Shown here: piece by piece, positions 27,032 through 36,988 of the stretch
Numbering within the stretch: the first letter of the stretch is position 1
Layout of the letters: each line of letters starts with the position of its first letter
Source: an uncultured Dehalococcoidia bacterium
GTDB lineage: Bacteria; Chloroflexota; Dehalococcoidia; Lucifugimonadales; UBA1127
Length of the DNA stretch: 64,000 nt
Assembly: GCA_951812285.1 (NCBI GenBank)
Contig: OX638292.1
Coordinates: forward strand, 1,838,551 to 1,902,550
Direction: 5' to 3'
The notes under the pieces: generated by a model
What the model was told of the DNA's origin: nothing
Seen by the model: only the letters and a program-made list of their open reading frames with translations
The model's database searches: none
Made by a program: the position numbers and the translations under genes

Positions 27032-27066
27032 AGCGGCCCGCCCTCCATTTCTGAAGGCGGGCCGCT
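27032..27066 (-). terminator. Terminator after decarboxylase-like gene
   Basis: 11-bp GC-rich stem (AGCGGCCCGCC and complement) with a 13-nt loop, followed on the minus strand by TTTC, 24 nt past the stop of the gene at 27,090. Confidence 0.75.
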
Positions 27067-27089
27067 CGATGTCCGGCAGTTGAGGCTAG

Positions 27090-28025
27090 CTACGAGAGGT
27101 TAACCGTGCTGGGCGCGAAGACGTCCTCCACGGCCACCCGGCTCGGGATCACCTTCTGGTCGAGGCACGCTTGTATGATGGCCTCCATCGTGGTGCGGTT
27201 GGCCTCGATGCCGTAGGGGAGCGGGTCGCCCCCCACGTCGGCGCCGTTGCGCACGAGGGCCTGGTCGGCGTCCGACAGGTCCACGCCCGCGTCGAGCTTG
27301 GCGATGTAGGACGCCTTTGCGGCCTTGAAGGTGTTGTACAGCTCCTCGGCCAGCCACGGGTTCGCCGCAAGGTGCTCGTCCTTGACAACGACGGTGTGGT
27401 TGATGGGGTAGACGCCGGTGTCGTTGAAGAACTTCACCGCCGCGTCGCGGGCGCCGCCAATGAGGGGCTTCACGTCCTCAGAGTCCACGTTGCCGACGCC
27501 GATGCCCGCCGCGAGCTCGCCGGAGGCCAGCATGTCGGGCAGGCTTGAGCCCTCCGGGGCGGGCTGCACATTCGGCGGGTACTCGTACTCGGCCACGTGC
27601 TCGTCGCCTGCGAGCACCCACGTGATCTTGTCGATGTCGACGCCGTAGCCCTGCGCCAGAATGCCGCGCACCCAGACGCCTGTGGTCACCGTCCACCCTC
27701 GTACGCCGACCTTCTTGCCCTCCAGGTCCTTGGGGCTCGAGACGCCGACCTTGGTGTTGTGGACGATGGCCCCGTGGTGGAAGCCCCGCACGGGGAAGAT
27801 CGGGATGGCCGTAATGGGCTTGTTGAACGACTTGGCGCAGAGATACGTGGAGATCGCCATCTCTGAGACGTCGAACTCGAGGCCGCGGATCATGCGCCGG
27901 AAGGCGTTGATGATGGGGCTGACCTCCACCCATTCGAGGGCTAGCTGGTCATTGTTCAGTGCGCCATCAACGATGTCCTTGGTGTGGCCGTAGTTGCCGG
28001 TGGCGGTCGTCAGTGTGAGGGCCAT
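27090..28025 (-). CDS. 4,5-dihydroxyphthalate decarboxylase-like / NMT1-type binding-fold protein
   Basis: 311 residues without signal peptide. Sequence pattern of the family of 4,5-dihydroxyphthalate decarboxylases, which share the fold of periplasmic NMT1/THI5 binding proteins: RMIRGLEFDVSEMAISTYL near residue 45, AIPIFPVRGFHHGAI near 75, and LEGKKVGVRGWTVTTGVWVRGIL near 105. In phthalate breakdown this enzyme follows phthalate 4,5-dioxygenase, and Rieske proteins of that type are elsewhere in this window, but adjacency is lacking. Bounded by its own terminator and an upstream promoter with a palindrome. Actual substrate unknown. Confidence 0.82.
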   Translation of the reverse strand: MALTLTTATGNYGHTKDIVDGALNNDQLALEWVEVSPIINAFRRMIRGLEFDVSEMAISTYLCAKSFNKPITAIPIFPVRGFHHGAIVHNTKVGVSSPKDLEGKKVGVRGWTVTTGVWVRGILAQGYGVDIDKITWVLAGDEHVAEYEYPPNVQPAPEGSSLPDMLASGELAAGIGVGNVDSEDVKPLIGGARDAAVKFFNDTGVYPINHTVVVKDEHLAANPWLAEELYNTFKAAKASYIAKLDAGVDLSDADQALVRNGADVGGDPLPYGIEANRTTMEAIIQACLDQKVIPSRVAVEDVFAPSTVNLS

Positions 28026-28050
28026 GGTTTTTCCTCCTTCGTTGCATAGG

Positions 28051-28081
28051 ACAAGGGCAAGTGTTCAGGTCTTGCCCTTGT
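28051..28081. promoter_or_regulatory. 11-bp palindrome at the start point of the decarboxylase-like gene
   Basis: Perfect inverted repeat ACAAGGGCAAG / CTTGCCCTTGT with a 9-nt centre. It overlaps the edge of the predicted -10 box and the expected start point of the minus-strand promoter, a usual position for a repressor operator; a leader hairpin is the alternative. Confidence 0.5.
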
Positions 28082-28107
28082 GTAGCAGAAACGCAGTATG
28101 GGGTCAA
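28079..28107 (-). promoter_or_regulatory. Promoter for decarboxylase-like gene
   Basis: Minus-strand TTGACC (28107-28102), 17-nt spacer, TACACA (28084-28079). Confidence 0.45.
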
Positions 28108-28141
28108 CCCGCCGACATTGGGGCGCAGTCCTACCCACGCG

Positions 28142-28171
28142 TTTACAGCCGCCTACGGTTTGGCCCATACT
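28142..28171 (+). promoter_or_regulatory. Promoter for DAHP synthase gene
   Basis: TTTACA (28142-28147), 18-nt spacer, CATACT (28166-28171), about 40 nt before the ATG at 28213. Confidence 0.45.
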
Positions 28172-28212
28172 ACTGGCAATCTATTGGCAATATTGTCTGA
28201 AGGAAGTGTCCC

Positions 28213-29259
28213 ATGATTGTGGTGATGCAACAGGGCTGCACCGACGAGCAGATCGAACGGGTGCAGGAGGCCATCGAGAGCAAGCCGGGCTTCAAGGCGC
28301 CCGTTTGGCGCGGCGAAGAACGCTCCGTCATCGGTGTCATCGGCAGCATCTACCCGGAGTTGCAGTCGGAGTTGGAGCTGCTCCCCGGTGTGGTGCAGGT
28401 GCTGCGAGTCTCGAAGCCGTACAAACTGGCTGGACGGGAGTTCCACCCCGATGACACGCGCATCACCGTCAGGGACGTGACCATTGGCGGTAACGAAATG
28501 GTGGTGATGGCGGGCCCGTGCTCCGTTGAGGGCGAGGAGCAGATGCTCTCGACGGCGCGCATTGCGAAGGAGTCCGGAGCCCGCATTCTCCGAGGCGGCG
28601 CGTTCAAGCCGAGGTCGTCGCCCTACAGCTTCCGCGGCATGGGCGTCGAGGGGCTCAAGCTGCTGGCAGAGGCGCGCGACGAGACGGGGCTCCCCGTGGT
28701 CACAGAGGTGATGACGGCGGAGGACGTCGAGGTCGTCGCGGAGTACGCCGACATCCTGCAGGTGGGCGCCCGAAACGTGCAGAACTTCATCCTCCTGGAC
28801 GAGGTTGGCAAGCTCCGCAAGCCCGTGCTTCTCAAGCGGGGATTCGCCACAACGTACGAGGAGCTGCTCCTATCCGCCGAGTACATCATGGCCGGCGGCA
28901 ACAACGAGGTCATCCTGTGCGAGCGTGGCATCCGCACGTTCGAGGAGTACACCCGCAACACGCTCGACCTTGCGGCCATTCCCGTCATCAAGCGGCTGAG
29001 CCACCTGCCCATCGTCGCAGACCCGAGCCACGGGACCGGCCGATGGCACTTGGTGCCGTCGATGGCGCTGGCCGCAGTGGCCGCGGGCTGCCACGGCCTC
29101 ATCATCGAGGTGCACCCCAACCCGGACAAGGCGCTCTCGGACGGGCCTCAGTCGTTGACCTTCGAGAATTTCCAGAACCTGATGAACAGCATCCGCGCCG
29201 TCGCGGCGGCGATAGGCCGTGAGGTGGCGCCGCCCGTGGAGGCGCCGACCGCGGGCTAG
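28213..29259 (+). CDS. aroF: 3-deoxy-7-phosphoheptulonate (DAHP) synthase, AroF type with N-terminal ACT-like domain
   Basis: 348 residues. First step of the shikimate pathway: phosphoenolpyruvate plus erythrose 4-phosphate to DAHP. Residues 1-70 form the ferredoxin/ACT-like domain typical of the type I-beta enzymes of Thermotoga and Bacillus, often used for feedback control by Tyr/Phe. The TIM barrel follows with AGPCSVE near 102, [15 protein letters not shown] near 127, VGARNVQNF near 183 and DPSHGTGR near 273. ATG at 28213 with a GAAGGAAG site. Other pathway genes in the window are at 36,989, 59,471 and 61,678. Confidence 0.95.
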   Translation: MIVVMQQGCTDEQIERVQEAIESKPGFKAPVWRGEERSVIGVIGSIYPELQSELELLPGVVQVLRVSKPYKLAGREFHPDDTRITVRDVTIGGNEMVVMAGPCSVEGEEQMLSTARIAKESGARILRGGAFKPRSSPYSFRGMGVEGLKLLAEARDETGLPVVTEVMTAEDVEVVAEYADILQVGARNVQNFILLDEVGKLRKPVLLKRGFATTYEELLLSAEYIMAGGNNEVILCERGIRTFEEYTRNTLDLAAIPVIKRLSHLPIVADPSHGTGRWHLVPSMALAAVAAGCHGLIIEVHPNPDKALSDGPQSLTFENFQNLMNSIRAVAAAIGREVAPPVEAPTAG

Positions 29260-29318
29260 CGCGCGGCCGGGCGGCGCTTGACGGCGCAACCGGGTGATTC
29301 GGCTGCGACGCGCTCGCG

Positions 29319-29347
29319 TTGACCCTCTCGTAGCGCCATGCTAGGAT
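29319..29347 (+). promoter_or_regulatory. Promoter for ribF
   Basis: TTGACC (29319-29324), 17-nt spacer, TAGGAT (29342-29347), 49 nt before the ribF start. Confidence 0.5.
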
Positions 29348-29395
29348 TCGCCAACTACGCCGTGGAGCGGCCCGCCGACGCCACGTAAGGCGCAT

Positions 29396-30343
29396 ATGAC
29401 CGTACTCGACGAACTTGCCCGGCTGCACTCGGACAACCCCACCGTCGTCACTGTCGGCATGTTCGATGGCGTTCACCGAGGGCACCAGTACCTCATCGAG
29501 CGCCTCAAGGAGGCCGCCGCTCGCAAGGGCTGCGCCAGCGCCGTCATCACCTTCACCAACCACCCCCGCTCCGTCATGCGGCCGGACACGCGCGTCCCGC
29601 TGCTCAACACCCCCGAGGACCGGCTCCGGCTCATCAGCGAGCAGGGCGTAGACCTCGTGGTCCCGCTGAGCTTCACCCTCGAGTTCTCCTACCTGCGGGC
29701 CCGGGAGTTTGTACAGGTACTCCAGAGCAGTCTCAATATGCAGGGTCTTGTCGTTGGCCCCGACTTTGCGTTTGGGTATCAGCGGGAGGGCACTGTGGAG
29801 GTGCTGTCGGCGCTCGGAGATGAGCTCGGCTTTTCGGTGGAAGTGGTACACCCTGTCACCTTCGACGACCTCGTGGTGAGCAGCACCGAGGTCCGCAAGT
29901 GCGTCGAGGCCGGCGACATGTCGCACGCCGCCGAGATGCTGGGGCATGCCTTCACCATCTCCGGGTTCGTCATCGAGGGCGACAGGCGGGGACGGACCAT
30001 CGGCTTTCCCACGGCGAACGTCGCGGTCGACCCGGGGTGCATCGTGCCCGGGCACGGCGTCTACGCCACGTGGACGCAGGCCGACGGCCGCACGCGCCTC
30101 TCGGCGACGAACATCGGCGTCCGGCCCACCTTCGGCGGCGGCGGCCGGCAGATCGAGACGCACCTGCTGGACTACGACGGCGACCTCTACAACGCCAAGC
30201 TCTGGGTGGCATTTGCCCGGAAGCTGCGGGACGAGCGGCCGTTCAGCGGCATCGACGCGCTCGTGGAGCAGCTGCAGCGCGACGTCGCTGCCGCGCGAGA
30301 GGCGTTGGAGGAAGACCGGGCGCTGCTGCCGGACGGCTGGTAG
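29396..30343 (+). CDS. ribF: Bifunctional riboflavin kinase / FMN adenylyltransferase
   Basis: 315 residues, usual length. The N-terminal adenylyltransferase domain carries GMFDGVHRGHQ (the nucleotide-binding HxGH) near residue 22 and a CxxSSTEVR-like segment near 163; the C-terminal kinase domain has GRTIGFPTANV near 200. Together they turn riboflavin into FMN and then FAD in the cytoplasm. ATG at 29396 with TAAGG upstream. It stands alone between DAHP synthase and tyrS with its own likely promoter. Confidence 0.95.
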   Translation: MTVLDELARLHSDNPTVVTVGMFDGVHRGHQYLIERLKEAAARKGCASAVITFTNHPRSVMRPDTRVPLLNTPEDRLRLISEQGVDLVVPLSFTLEFSYLRAREFVQVLQSSLNMQGLVVGPDFAFGYQREGTVEVLSALGDELGFSVEVVHPVTFDDLVVSSTEVRKCVEAGDMSHAAEMLGHAFTISGFVIEGDRRGRTIGFPTANVAVDPGCIVPGHGVYATWTQADGRTRLSATNIGVRPTFGGGGRQIETHLLDYDGDLYNAKLWVAFARKLRDERPFSGIDALVEQLQRDVAAAREALEEDRALLPDGW

Positions 30344-30434
30344 GGGTAGCGCTCCCACCACCGCTCTGTCTTCCTGCAAGCCCGTCGAGTTTGCCATACA
30401 ATGATTCCTAGCTGTATGTGATGTAGAGGTGTCC

Positions 30435-31703
30435 ATGGCTATATCGCTAGAGGACCTGCGGACCGTGATGGACCGCGGCGTCGCTGAAATCATCGATCGC
30501 AACGAGCTGCGAAAGATGCTGGAGAGGGACACGCCCCTCCGGCTCAAGATGGGCTTTGACCCCTCCAGCAAGGACATTCACCTGGGCCACGTGGTTGGGC
30601 TTCGAAAGCTGCGGCAGCTCCAGGACCTCGGGCACAAGGTCGTGCTCATCGTCGGCGACTGGACGGCGCAGATCGGCGACCCCAGCGGGCAGTCGGCCAC
30701 ACGGCCTGTGCTCACCCACGAGCAGGTGCAGGAGAACGCCCAGACGTACATGCGCCAGTTCTTCAAGGTGGTGGACCGCGACCGGACCGAGGTCGCCTGG
30801 CAGAGCGAGTGGTTCGGCAAGTTCAACCTCGCGGACGTCGTGCGCCTCACAGGCAGCTTCACGGTCGCGCAGATGCTCGCCCGGGACGACTTCAAGCGCC
30901 GGTATGAGGGCAACCGCCCCATCGCCGTCACGGAGCTGCTCTACCCCATGCTGCAGGCATACGACTCCGTCATGGTGGAGGCGGACGTGGAGTTCGGCGG
31001 GACGGACCAGAAGTTCAACCTGTTGATGGGGCGTGAGCTGCAAGAGATGCGCGGCCAGCGCCCGCAGCAGTGCTTCATGGTGCCGATCTTGGAAGGCACC
31101 GACGGCGTCCAGAAGATGAGCAAGAGCCTCGGCAACTACATCGGGGTGGACGAGCCGCCGGAGGACCAGTACGGCAAGGCGCTCTCACTGCCCGACAGCC
31201 TCATCATCCCCTACTTCAGCCTGCTCAGCGACCTGCCCACGTCGGAGATCGACGGGATGAGCGAGGCCATGGAGCATGGCGGGGCGAACCCCATGGAGTT
31301 CAAGAAGCGGCTGGGCCGTGAGATCGTCGCCACATTCTGGTCGGACGAGGACGCGGCCGCAGCGGAAGCGCACTTCGAGCAGACGGTGCAACGCAGGGAA
31401 GCCCCCGACGAGGCGCCGACGTTATGGTTCACGCGCCCCGACAGCGTGTCTACGGCTCTCGCCATTTCAAGCGGGCCGGGCGGCGCCAAGACGCTCGTTT
31501 CGCTCGCCACGGTCGAGTTCATCTTCCACCACCACGCGGAGCTTGGCCTGAACCAGAGCCGCACCGCCGCCAAGCGCCTGGTGTCGCAGGGAGCGGTGGA
31601 GGTGGACGGACAGCGCGCGGGCGACGTGCTGGACCTGCGGGACGGCTCCGTGGTGCGCGTGGGCAAGCGCCGCTACCTGCGATTGCGGGAAGACAGGGCG
31701 TAG
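30435..31703 (+). CDS. tyrS: Tyrosyl-tRNA synthetase
   Basis: 422 residues. HLGH (class I HIGH box) near residue 50, KMSKS near residue 235, and a C-terminal S4 RNA-binding domain (LNQSRTAAKRLVSQGAVEVDGQ) near 375. It resembles the TyrZ-type branch. The ATG at 30435 has AGAGGTG five bases upstream; a GTG two codons before lies inside that site. A TACAAT -10-like box lies at about 30,397-30,402 without a clear -35. Confidence 0.96.
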   Translation: MAISLEDLRTVMDRGVAEIIDRNELRKMLERDTPLRLKMGFDPSSKDIHLGHVVGLRKLRQLQDLGHKVVLIVGDWTAQIGDPSGQSATRPVLTHEQVQENAQTYMRQFFKVVDRDRTEVAWQSEWFGKFNLADVVRLTGSFTVAQMLARDDFKRRYEGNRPIAVTELLYPMLQAYDSVMVEADVEFGGTDQKFNLLMGRELQEMRGQRPQQCFMVPILEGTDGVQKMSKSLGNYIGVDEPPEDQYGKALSLPDSLIIPYFSLLSDLPTSEIDGMSEAMEHGGANPMEFKKRLGREIVATFWSDEDAAAAEAHFEQTVQRREAPDEAPTLWFTRPDSVSTALAISSGPGGAKTLVSLATVEFIFHHHAELGLNQSRTAAKRLVSQGAVEVDGQRAGDVLDLRDGSVVRVGKRRYLRLREDRA

Positions 31704-31828
31704 TCGACGGATTTCGTAGCGTATCTGGCGTAGGCACGCCATGCTAGCCCGAATCTGCCTTCCATCGCTGCGGGCCCTATGCTACCATCGAAACGTCGAA
31801 TCTCTTGAACACTCTGAGGAGGCCCGTA

Positions 31829-32923
31829 GTGAACTTGCGCATTCCCGGCCCCACGCCGTGCCCTGAGGACGTGCTTTTGGCGGGGGCCCAGCAGATGATC
31901 GACCACCGCGGTCCGGAGTTTGCGGACATCATCGCGAGGGTGCACACGGGTCTCCAGACCATCTTCTCTACCGCGAATGACGTCGCGATCCTGACCTCAT
32001 CCGGCACGGGCGCCATGGAGGGGGCCATCGTCAACACGCTCTCGCCGGGCGACCGGGTGATGAACGTCAGCATAGGCGTCTTCGGCGAACGCTTCGGGCA
32101 GATCGCGGAGGCCTATGGCGCGGAAGTCGTGAAGCCGCACACCGAGTACGGATCGGCGGCGGACCCGGACATGGTCGGCTCCATGCTGGCCGACGACCCC
32201 ACCATCAAGGCGGTGCTGGTCACGCACAACGAGACCTCCACCGGCGTCACCAACGACATCGGCGCCATCGCCAAAGTGGTCCGCAGCCACGACAGGCTGA
32301 TGCTGGTCGACGCCATCAGCAGCGTCGGCTGCGTCCCCGTCCAGACGGACGCGTGGGACCTGGACGTGGTGGTGACGGGGTCCCAGAAGGGATTCATGGT
32401 GCCGCCGGGGCTGGCTTTCGCGGCGGTTGGGCCGCGGGCGCGTGAGGCGGCCAAGACGGCGACGATGCCGCGCTTCTACTTCGACTTCGAAAAGCACTTC
32501 AGCTACTTCGAGCGTGGCCAGACCCCGTGGACGCCAGCGGTGTCGGTGATGTTCTCGCTCGACCTCGCAATCGAGAAGCTGCTGGCCGACGGCATGGAGG
32601 CGGTCTACACCAAACACGCCAAGATCGCGTCAGACGTCCGGGCCGGCGTCAAGGAGCTGGGCTTGGAGCTCTTCGTCAAGGATGAGGCCTACGCGTCCAA
32701 CACCGTGACCGCCGTGAAGGTACCGGAAGGTGTTGAGTTGTCGAAGCTTCGGGGGCTGCTCCGCTCGGACCGCAACGTCGTGGTCGCCGGCGGGCAGGGC
32801 TCTCTGGACGGGAAGATCTTCCGCATTGGGCACATGGGCCACATCACGGATGAGGACGTGGCCGACGTGATGGAGTCGCTGGCAGACGTGCTTCCCAGGG
32901 CCGGCTTCCCCGTGCCCGCCTAA
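31829..32923 (+). CDS. Class V aminotransferase (serine-pyruvate / phosphoserine / alanine-glyoxylate type)
   Basis: 364 residues, PLP enzyme. The catalytic Lys lies in GSQKGFMVPPG near residue 191; TSSGTGAMEGA near 57 binds the cofactor phosphate. The GTG at 31829 has GAGGAGG seven bases upstream and is preferred to a TTG 24 nt before. It lies directly before serA, the arrangement seen in organisms where this class V enzyme replaces SerC, so a role as phosphoserine aminotransferase in serine synthesis is likely; serine-glyoxylate transamination is the alternative. Confidence 0.88.
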   Translation: MNLRIPGPTPCPEDVLLAGAQQMIDHRGPEFADIIARVHTGLQTIFSTANDVAILTSSGTGAMEGAIVNTLSPGDRVMNVSIGVFGERFGQIAEAYGAEVVKPHTEYGSAADPDMVGSMLADDPTIKAVLVTHNETSTGVTNDIGAIAKVVRSHDRLMLVDAISSVGCVPVQTDAWDLDVVVTGSQKGFMVPPGLAFAAVGPRAREAAKTATMPRFYFDFEKHFSYFERGQTPWTPAVSVMFSLDLAIEKLLADGMEAVYTKHAKIASDVRAGVKELGLELFVKDEAYASNTVTAVKVPEGVELSKLRGLLRSDRNVVVAGGQGSLDGKIFRIGHMGHITDEDVADVMESLADVLPRAGFPVPA

Positions 32924-33016
32924 GCGGCGCAGTACATGGGCAGAGCCTTCGACTGGGGGCCGATGGGGCGCCGTCTCGCAGTCGGTCAACCAGCAGCGCA
33001 GGAGGCAGTGGCTCGC

Positions 33017-34597
33017 ATGAAGGTCCTCATCACCGACCCCATTCACCAGGAGGGTATGGACATCCTCCAGGCCCAGCCCGACCTCACCATCGAGCAACGG
33101 CTGCGGTTGCCCCTCGAAGAGCTGATTGAAGCCGTCGCGGACGCCGACGCGCTCATCGTCCGCAGCGAGACGCAGGTAACCGCCGAGGTCATCGAGGCGG
33201 GCGGGCGGTTGCAGGTCGTCGGGCGGGCGGGCGTCGGCGTGGACAACATCGACGTGGACGCGGCGACGCGGCGGGGCATCGCGGTGGTCAACGCGCCCAC
33301 TGGCAACACCATCGCCGCCGCCGAGCACACCATCGCCATCATGCTCTCCATGGCGCGCAACATCCCGCAGGCCAACGCCTCGCTGCGCGACGAGAAGTGG
33401 AACCGCTCCGCCTTCCTCGGCACAGAGGTCAAGGGCAAGACCCTCGGCATCGTCGGCCTTGGCCGCGTGGGGTCCGAGGTGGCCAAGCGAGCGATCGGCA
33501 TGGAGATGCGCGTGCTCGGCTATGACCCGTACCTGGTGCCGGAGCGCGCGGCGAGGCTCGGCGTGGAGATCGCATCGTTCGAGCAGGTGCTGGCGGAGTC
33601 CGACATCGTCACGCTCCACACGCCGCTGACCGACACGACCAAAAGCCTGATAGGGCCCGACGAGTTGGCGAAGATGAAGCCCACGGCGCGGCTGGTCAAC
33701 GTGGCCCGAGGCGGGCTGGTCGACGAGTCGGCGCTGCTGGAGGCCCTCGACGGGGATCTGCTTGCCGGCGCGGCGATCGACGTGTTCGTCGACGAGCCCC
33801 TCAGGGATTTCACCATCGCGCAGCACCCCAGGATCGTCTGCACTCCGCACCTTGGCGCCTCGACGGAGGAAGCGCAGGCGGGCGTGACGCTCGAAGTTGT
33901 CGACCAGGTGCTGACGGTGCTGCGGGGGCAACCGGCCCGCTTCACCGTAAACGCGCCCCTCGTTTCGCAGGAGGTGCACGAGCTGCTGGAGCCCTTCCTC
34001 TCGGTCTGCGTGGACATCGGAAAAATCGCCATTCAGATGGCGCCGGGCCTTCCCACCGCCGCAACCATCGCCTACCACGGCGAGCTCGCCGCGGGAGGGA
34101 CGGGGCCGCTGCGGGCTGCCGTGCTCATGGGCCTCCTGCAGCCCGGGCGCGAAGAGCGCGTCAACCTCGTGAACGCCAACCTGTTGGCAGAGGAACAGGG
34201 CCTGCGCGTCGCGGAGGAAAAGGACCCGGCGCGCGAGGACTTCGCCAACGAGGTCATCGTCAGGCTGGCGACCACGGGCGGCGAGGTCACTGTCGGCGGG
34301 ACGCGGCTGCGCGACCAGACCCACGTAACGCGGCTGGGCGACTACCGCCTGGACGTCATCATCGACAGCCCATTCCTGCTCGTTCTGGAGAACGAGGACC
34401 GCCCCGGCATCATCGGCGCGGTCGGCAGCCTGGCGGGCAAGCACGACATCAACATCAGCTTCATGGAAGTGGGACGCGTCCGAGCCCGGGGCCGGGCCAC
34501 CATGGTGGTGGGCCTCGACGACCCCATGCCGGACGCGCTGCTGCAGGAACTCGTGCAAGAGCCCGCCATTACCGCGATTCGTCTCGTGCGGCTGTAG
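33017..34597 (+). CDS. serA: D-3-phosphoglycerate dehydrogenase
   Basis: 526 residues, the long type-I form: substrate domain, NAD domain with GIVGLGRVGSEVAKRA near residue 145, Arg/Glu/His catalytic set (NVARGGLVDE near 230, HLGASTEEAQ near 280), the ASB domain (about 315-450) and a C-terminal ACT domain (residues 452-526; NEDRPGIIGAVGSL) that usually binds serine as feedback inhibitor. ATG at 33017 with AGGAGG eleven bases upstream. Forms a pair with the aminotransferase before it, giving two of the three steps from 3-phosphoglycerate to serine. Confidence 0.95.
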   Translation: MKVLITDPIHQEGMDILQAQPDLTIEQRLRLPLEELIEAVADADALIVRSETQVTAEVIEAGGRLQVVGRAGVGVDNIDVDAATRRGIAVVNAPTGNTIAAAEHTIAIMLSMARNIPQANASLRDEKWNRSAFLGTEVKGKTLGIVGLGRVGSEVAKRAIGMEMRVLGYDPYLVPERAARLGVEIASFEQVLAESDIVTLHTPLTDTTKSLIGPDELAKMKPTARLVNVARGGLVDESALLEALDGDLLAGAAIDVFVDEPLRDFTIAQHPRIVCTPHLGASTEEAQAGVTLEVVDQVLTVLRGQPARFTVNAPLVSQEVHELLEPFLSVCVDIGKIAIQMAPGLPTAATIAYHGELAAGGTGPLRAAVLMGLLQPGREERVNLVNANLLAEEQGLRVAEEKDPAREDFANEVIVRLATTGGEVTVGGTRLRDQTHVTRLGDYRLDVIIDSPFLLVLENEDRPGIIGAVGSLAGKHDINISFMEVGRVRARGRATMVVGLDDPMPDALLQELVQEPAITAIRLVRL

Positions 34598-34645
34598 CCG
34601 CCGCCTTGGTACAATCGCCTGAGCGAGACCGGAGGAACTCCTTCC

Positions 34646-36111
<1,466 letters not shown>

Positions 36112-36115
<4 letters not shown>

Positions 36116-36927
36116 GCGAGCTTCAAGCCAAGCGCGACCGGCTGCACACAATCCTGGAGGAGATGGGCTCCGTCATGGTGGCCTTCTCCGGCGGCGTCGA
36201 CAGCACGCTGCTGGCCGTCGCGGCGTGGGACGCGCTGGGCGAGCGGGCGCTGGCCGTCACGGCGGCGTCGCCGTCGTTGGCGCCCGAGGAGCTCGAGGAC
36301 GCCCGCGTGTACGCCGGGCAATTCGGCTTCCCGCACCGCATCGTCGAGACGCAGGAGGTCGATGACCCGCGCTACGCCGCCAACGACGGCACCCGCTGTT
36401 ACTTCTGCAAGGTGAACCTCTACAGCGTCCTGCAGCCGCTCGCCAAGGCCGAGGGCTACGCGTGGATTGCGAACGGCACCAACCTGGACGACTTGGGCGA
36501 CTACCGGCCGGGCATCGCGGCGGGCAAAGAGCACGGGGTGCGGAGCCCGCTGGTCGAGGCGGAGCTGACCAAGGCAGACGTGCGGGCGCTGTCGAAGGAG
36601 CGCGGGCTGCCCTCGTGGGACAAGCCGGCGCAGGCGTGCCTGTCGTCGCGCATCCCCTACGGCACCACCGTCACCGTCGAGGCGCTCACCCGCGTCGCGC
36701 GAGCCGAGTCGTACCTGCGCGCGCTGGGCTTCCGCCAGCTGCGCGTCCGGCACCACCAGACGATCGCGCGATTGGAGCTCGGGCCGGAGGACTTTGGCCG
36801 GCTGGCGGACGACGACGTTCGGCGGGGCGTTGTGGAGCACCTGCGGTCGCTGGGGTATCTCTACGTCACGCTGGACCTCGGCGGCTACGAGATGGGCAGC
36901 CTGAACAAGGCGCTCGGGAAGAAGTAG
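36112..36927 (+). CDS. larE: Pyridinium-3,5-bisthiocarboxylic acid mononucleotide synthase LarE (sacrificial sulfur transferase)
   Basis: 271 residues. PP-loop ATPase motif SGGVDST at residues 24-30, the CYFCK pair near 97 and, decisive for type, CLSSRIPYG near residue 178: the Cys whose sulfur is given up in the one-cysteine LarE type. LarE adds sulfur during synthesis of the nickel-pincer nucleotide used by lactate racemase LarA and relatives. Coupled to radA by a 4-nt overlap. larC lies at 51,633; larA and larB are not in the window. Confidence 0.92.
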
Positions 36928-36952
36928 CCCTCCCCGCTCGGGACTGTCCCCT

Positions 36953-36981
36953 TAGACAACCCCCCTTGCTGCGACTACACT
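36953..36981 (+). promoter_or_regulatory. Promoter of the aroK-aroB fusion, probably giving a leaderless message
   Basis: TAGACA (36953-36958), 17-nt spacer, TACACT (36976-36981). The start point is expected within a base or two of the ATG at 36989, and no ribosome site precedes that ATG. Confidence 0.6.
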
Positions 36982-36988
36982 AATCCGC

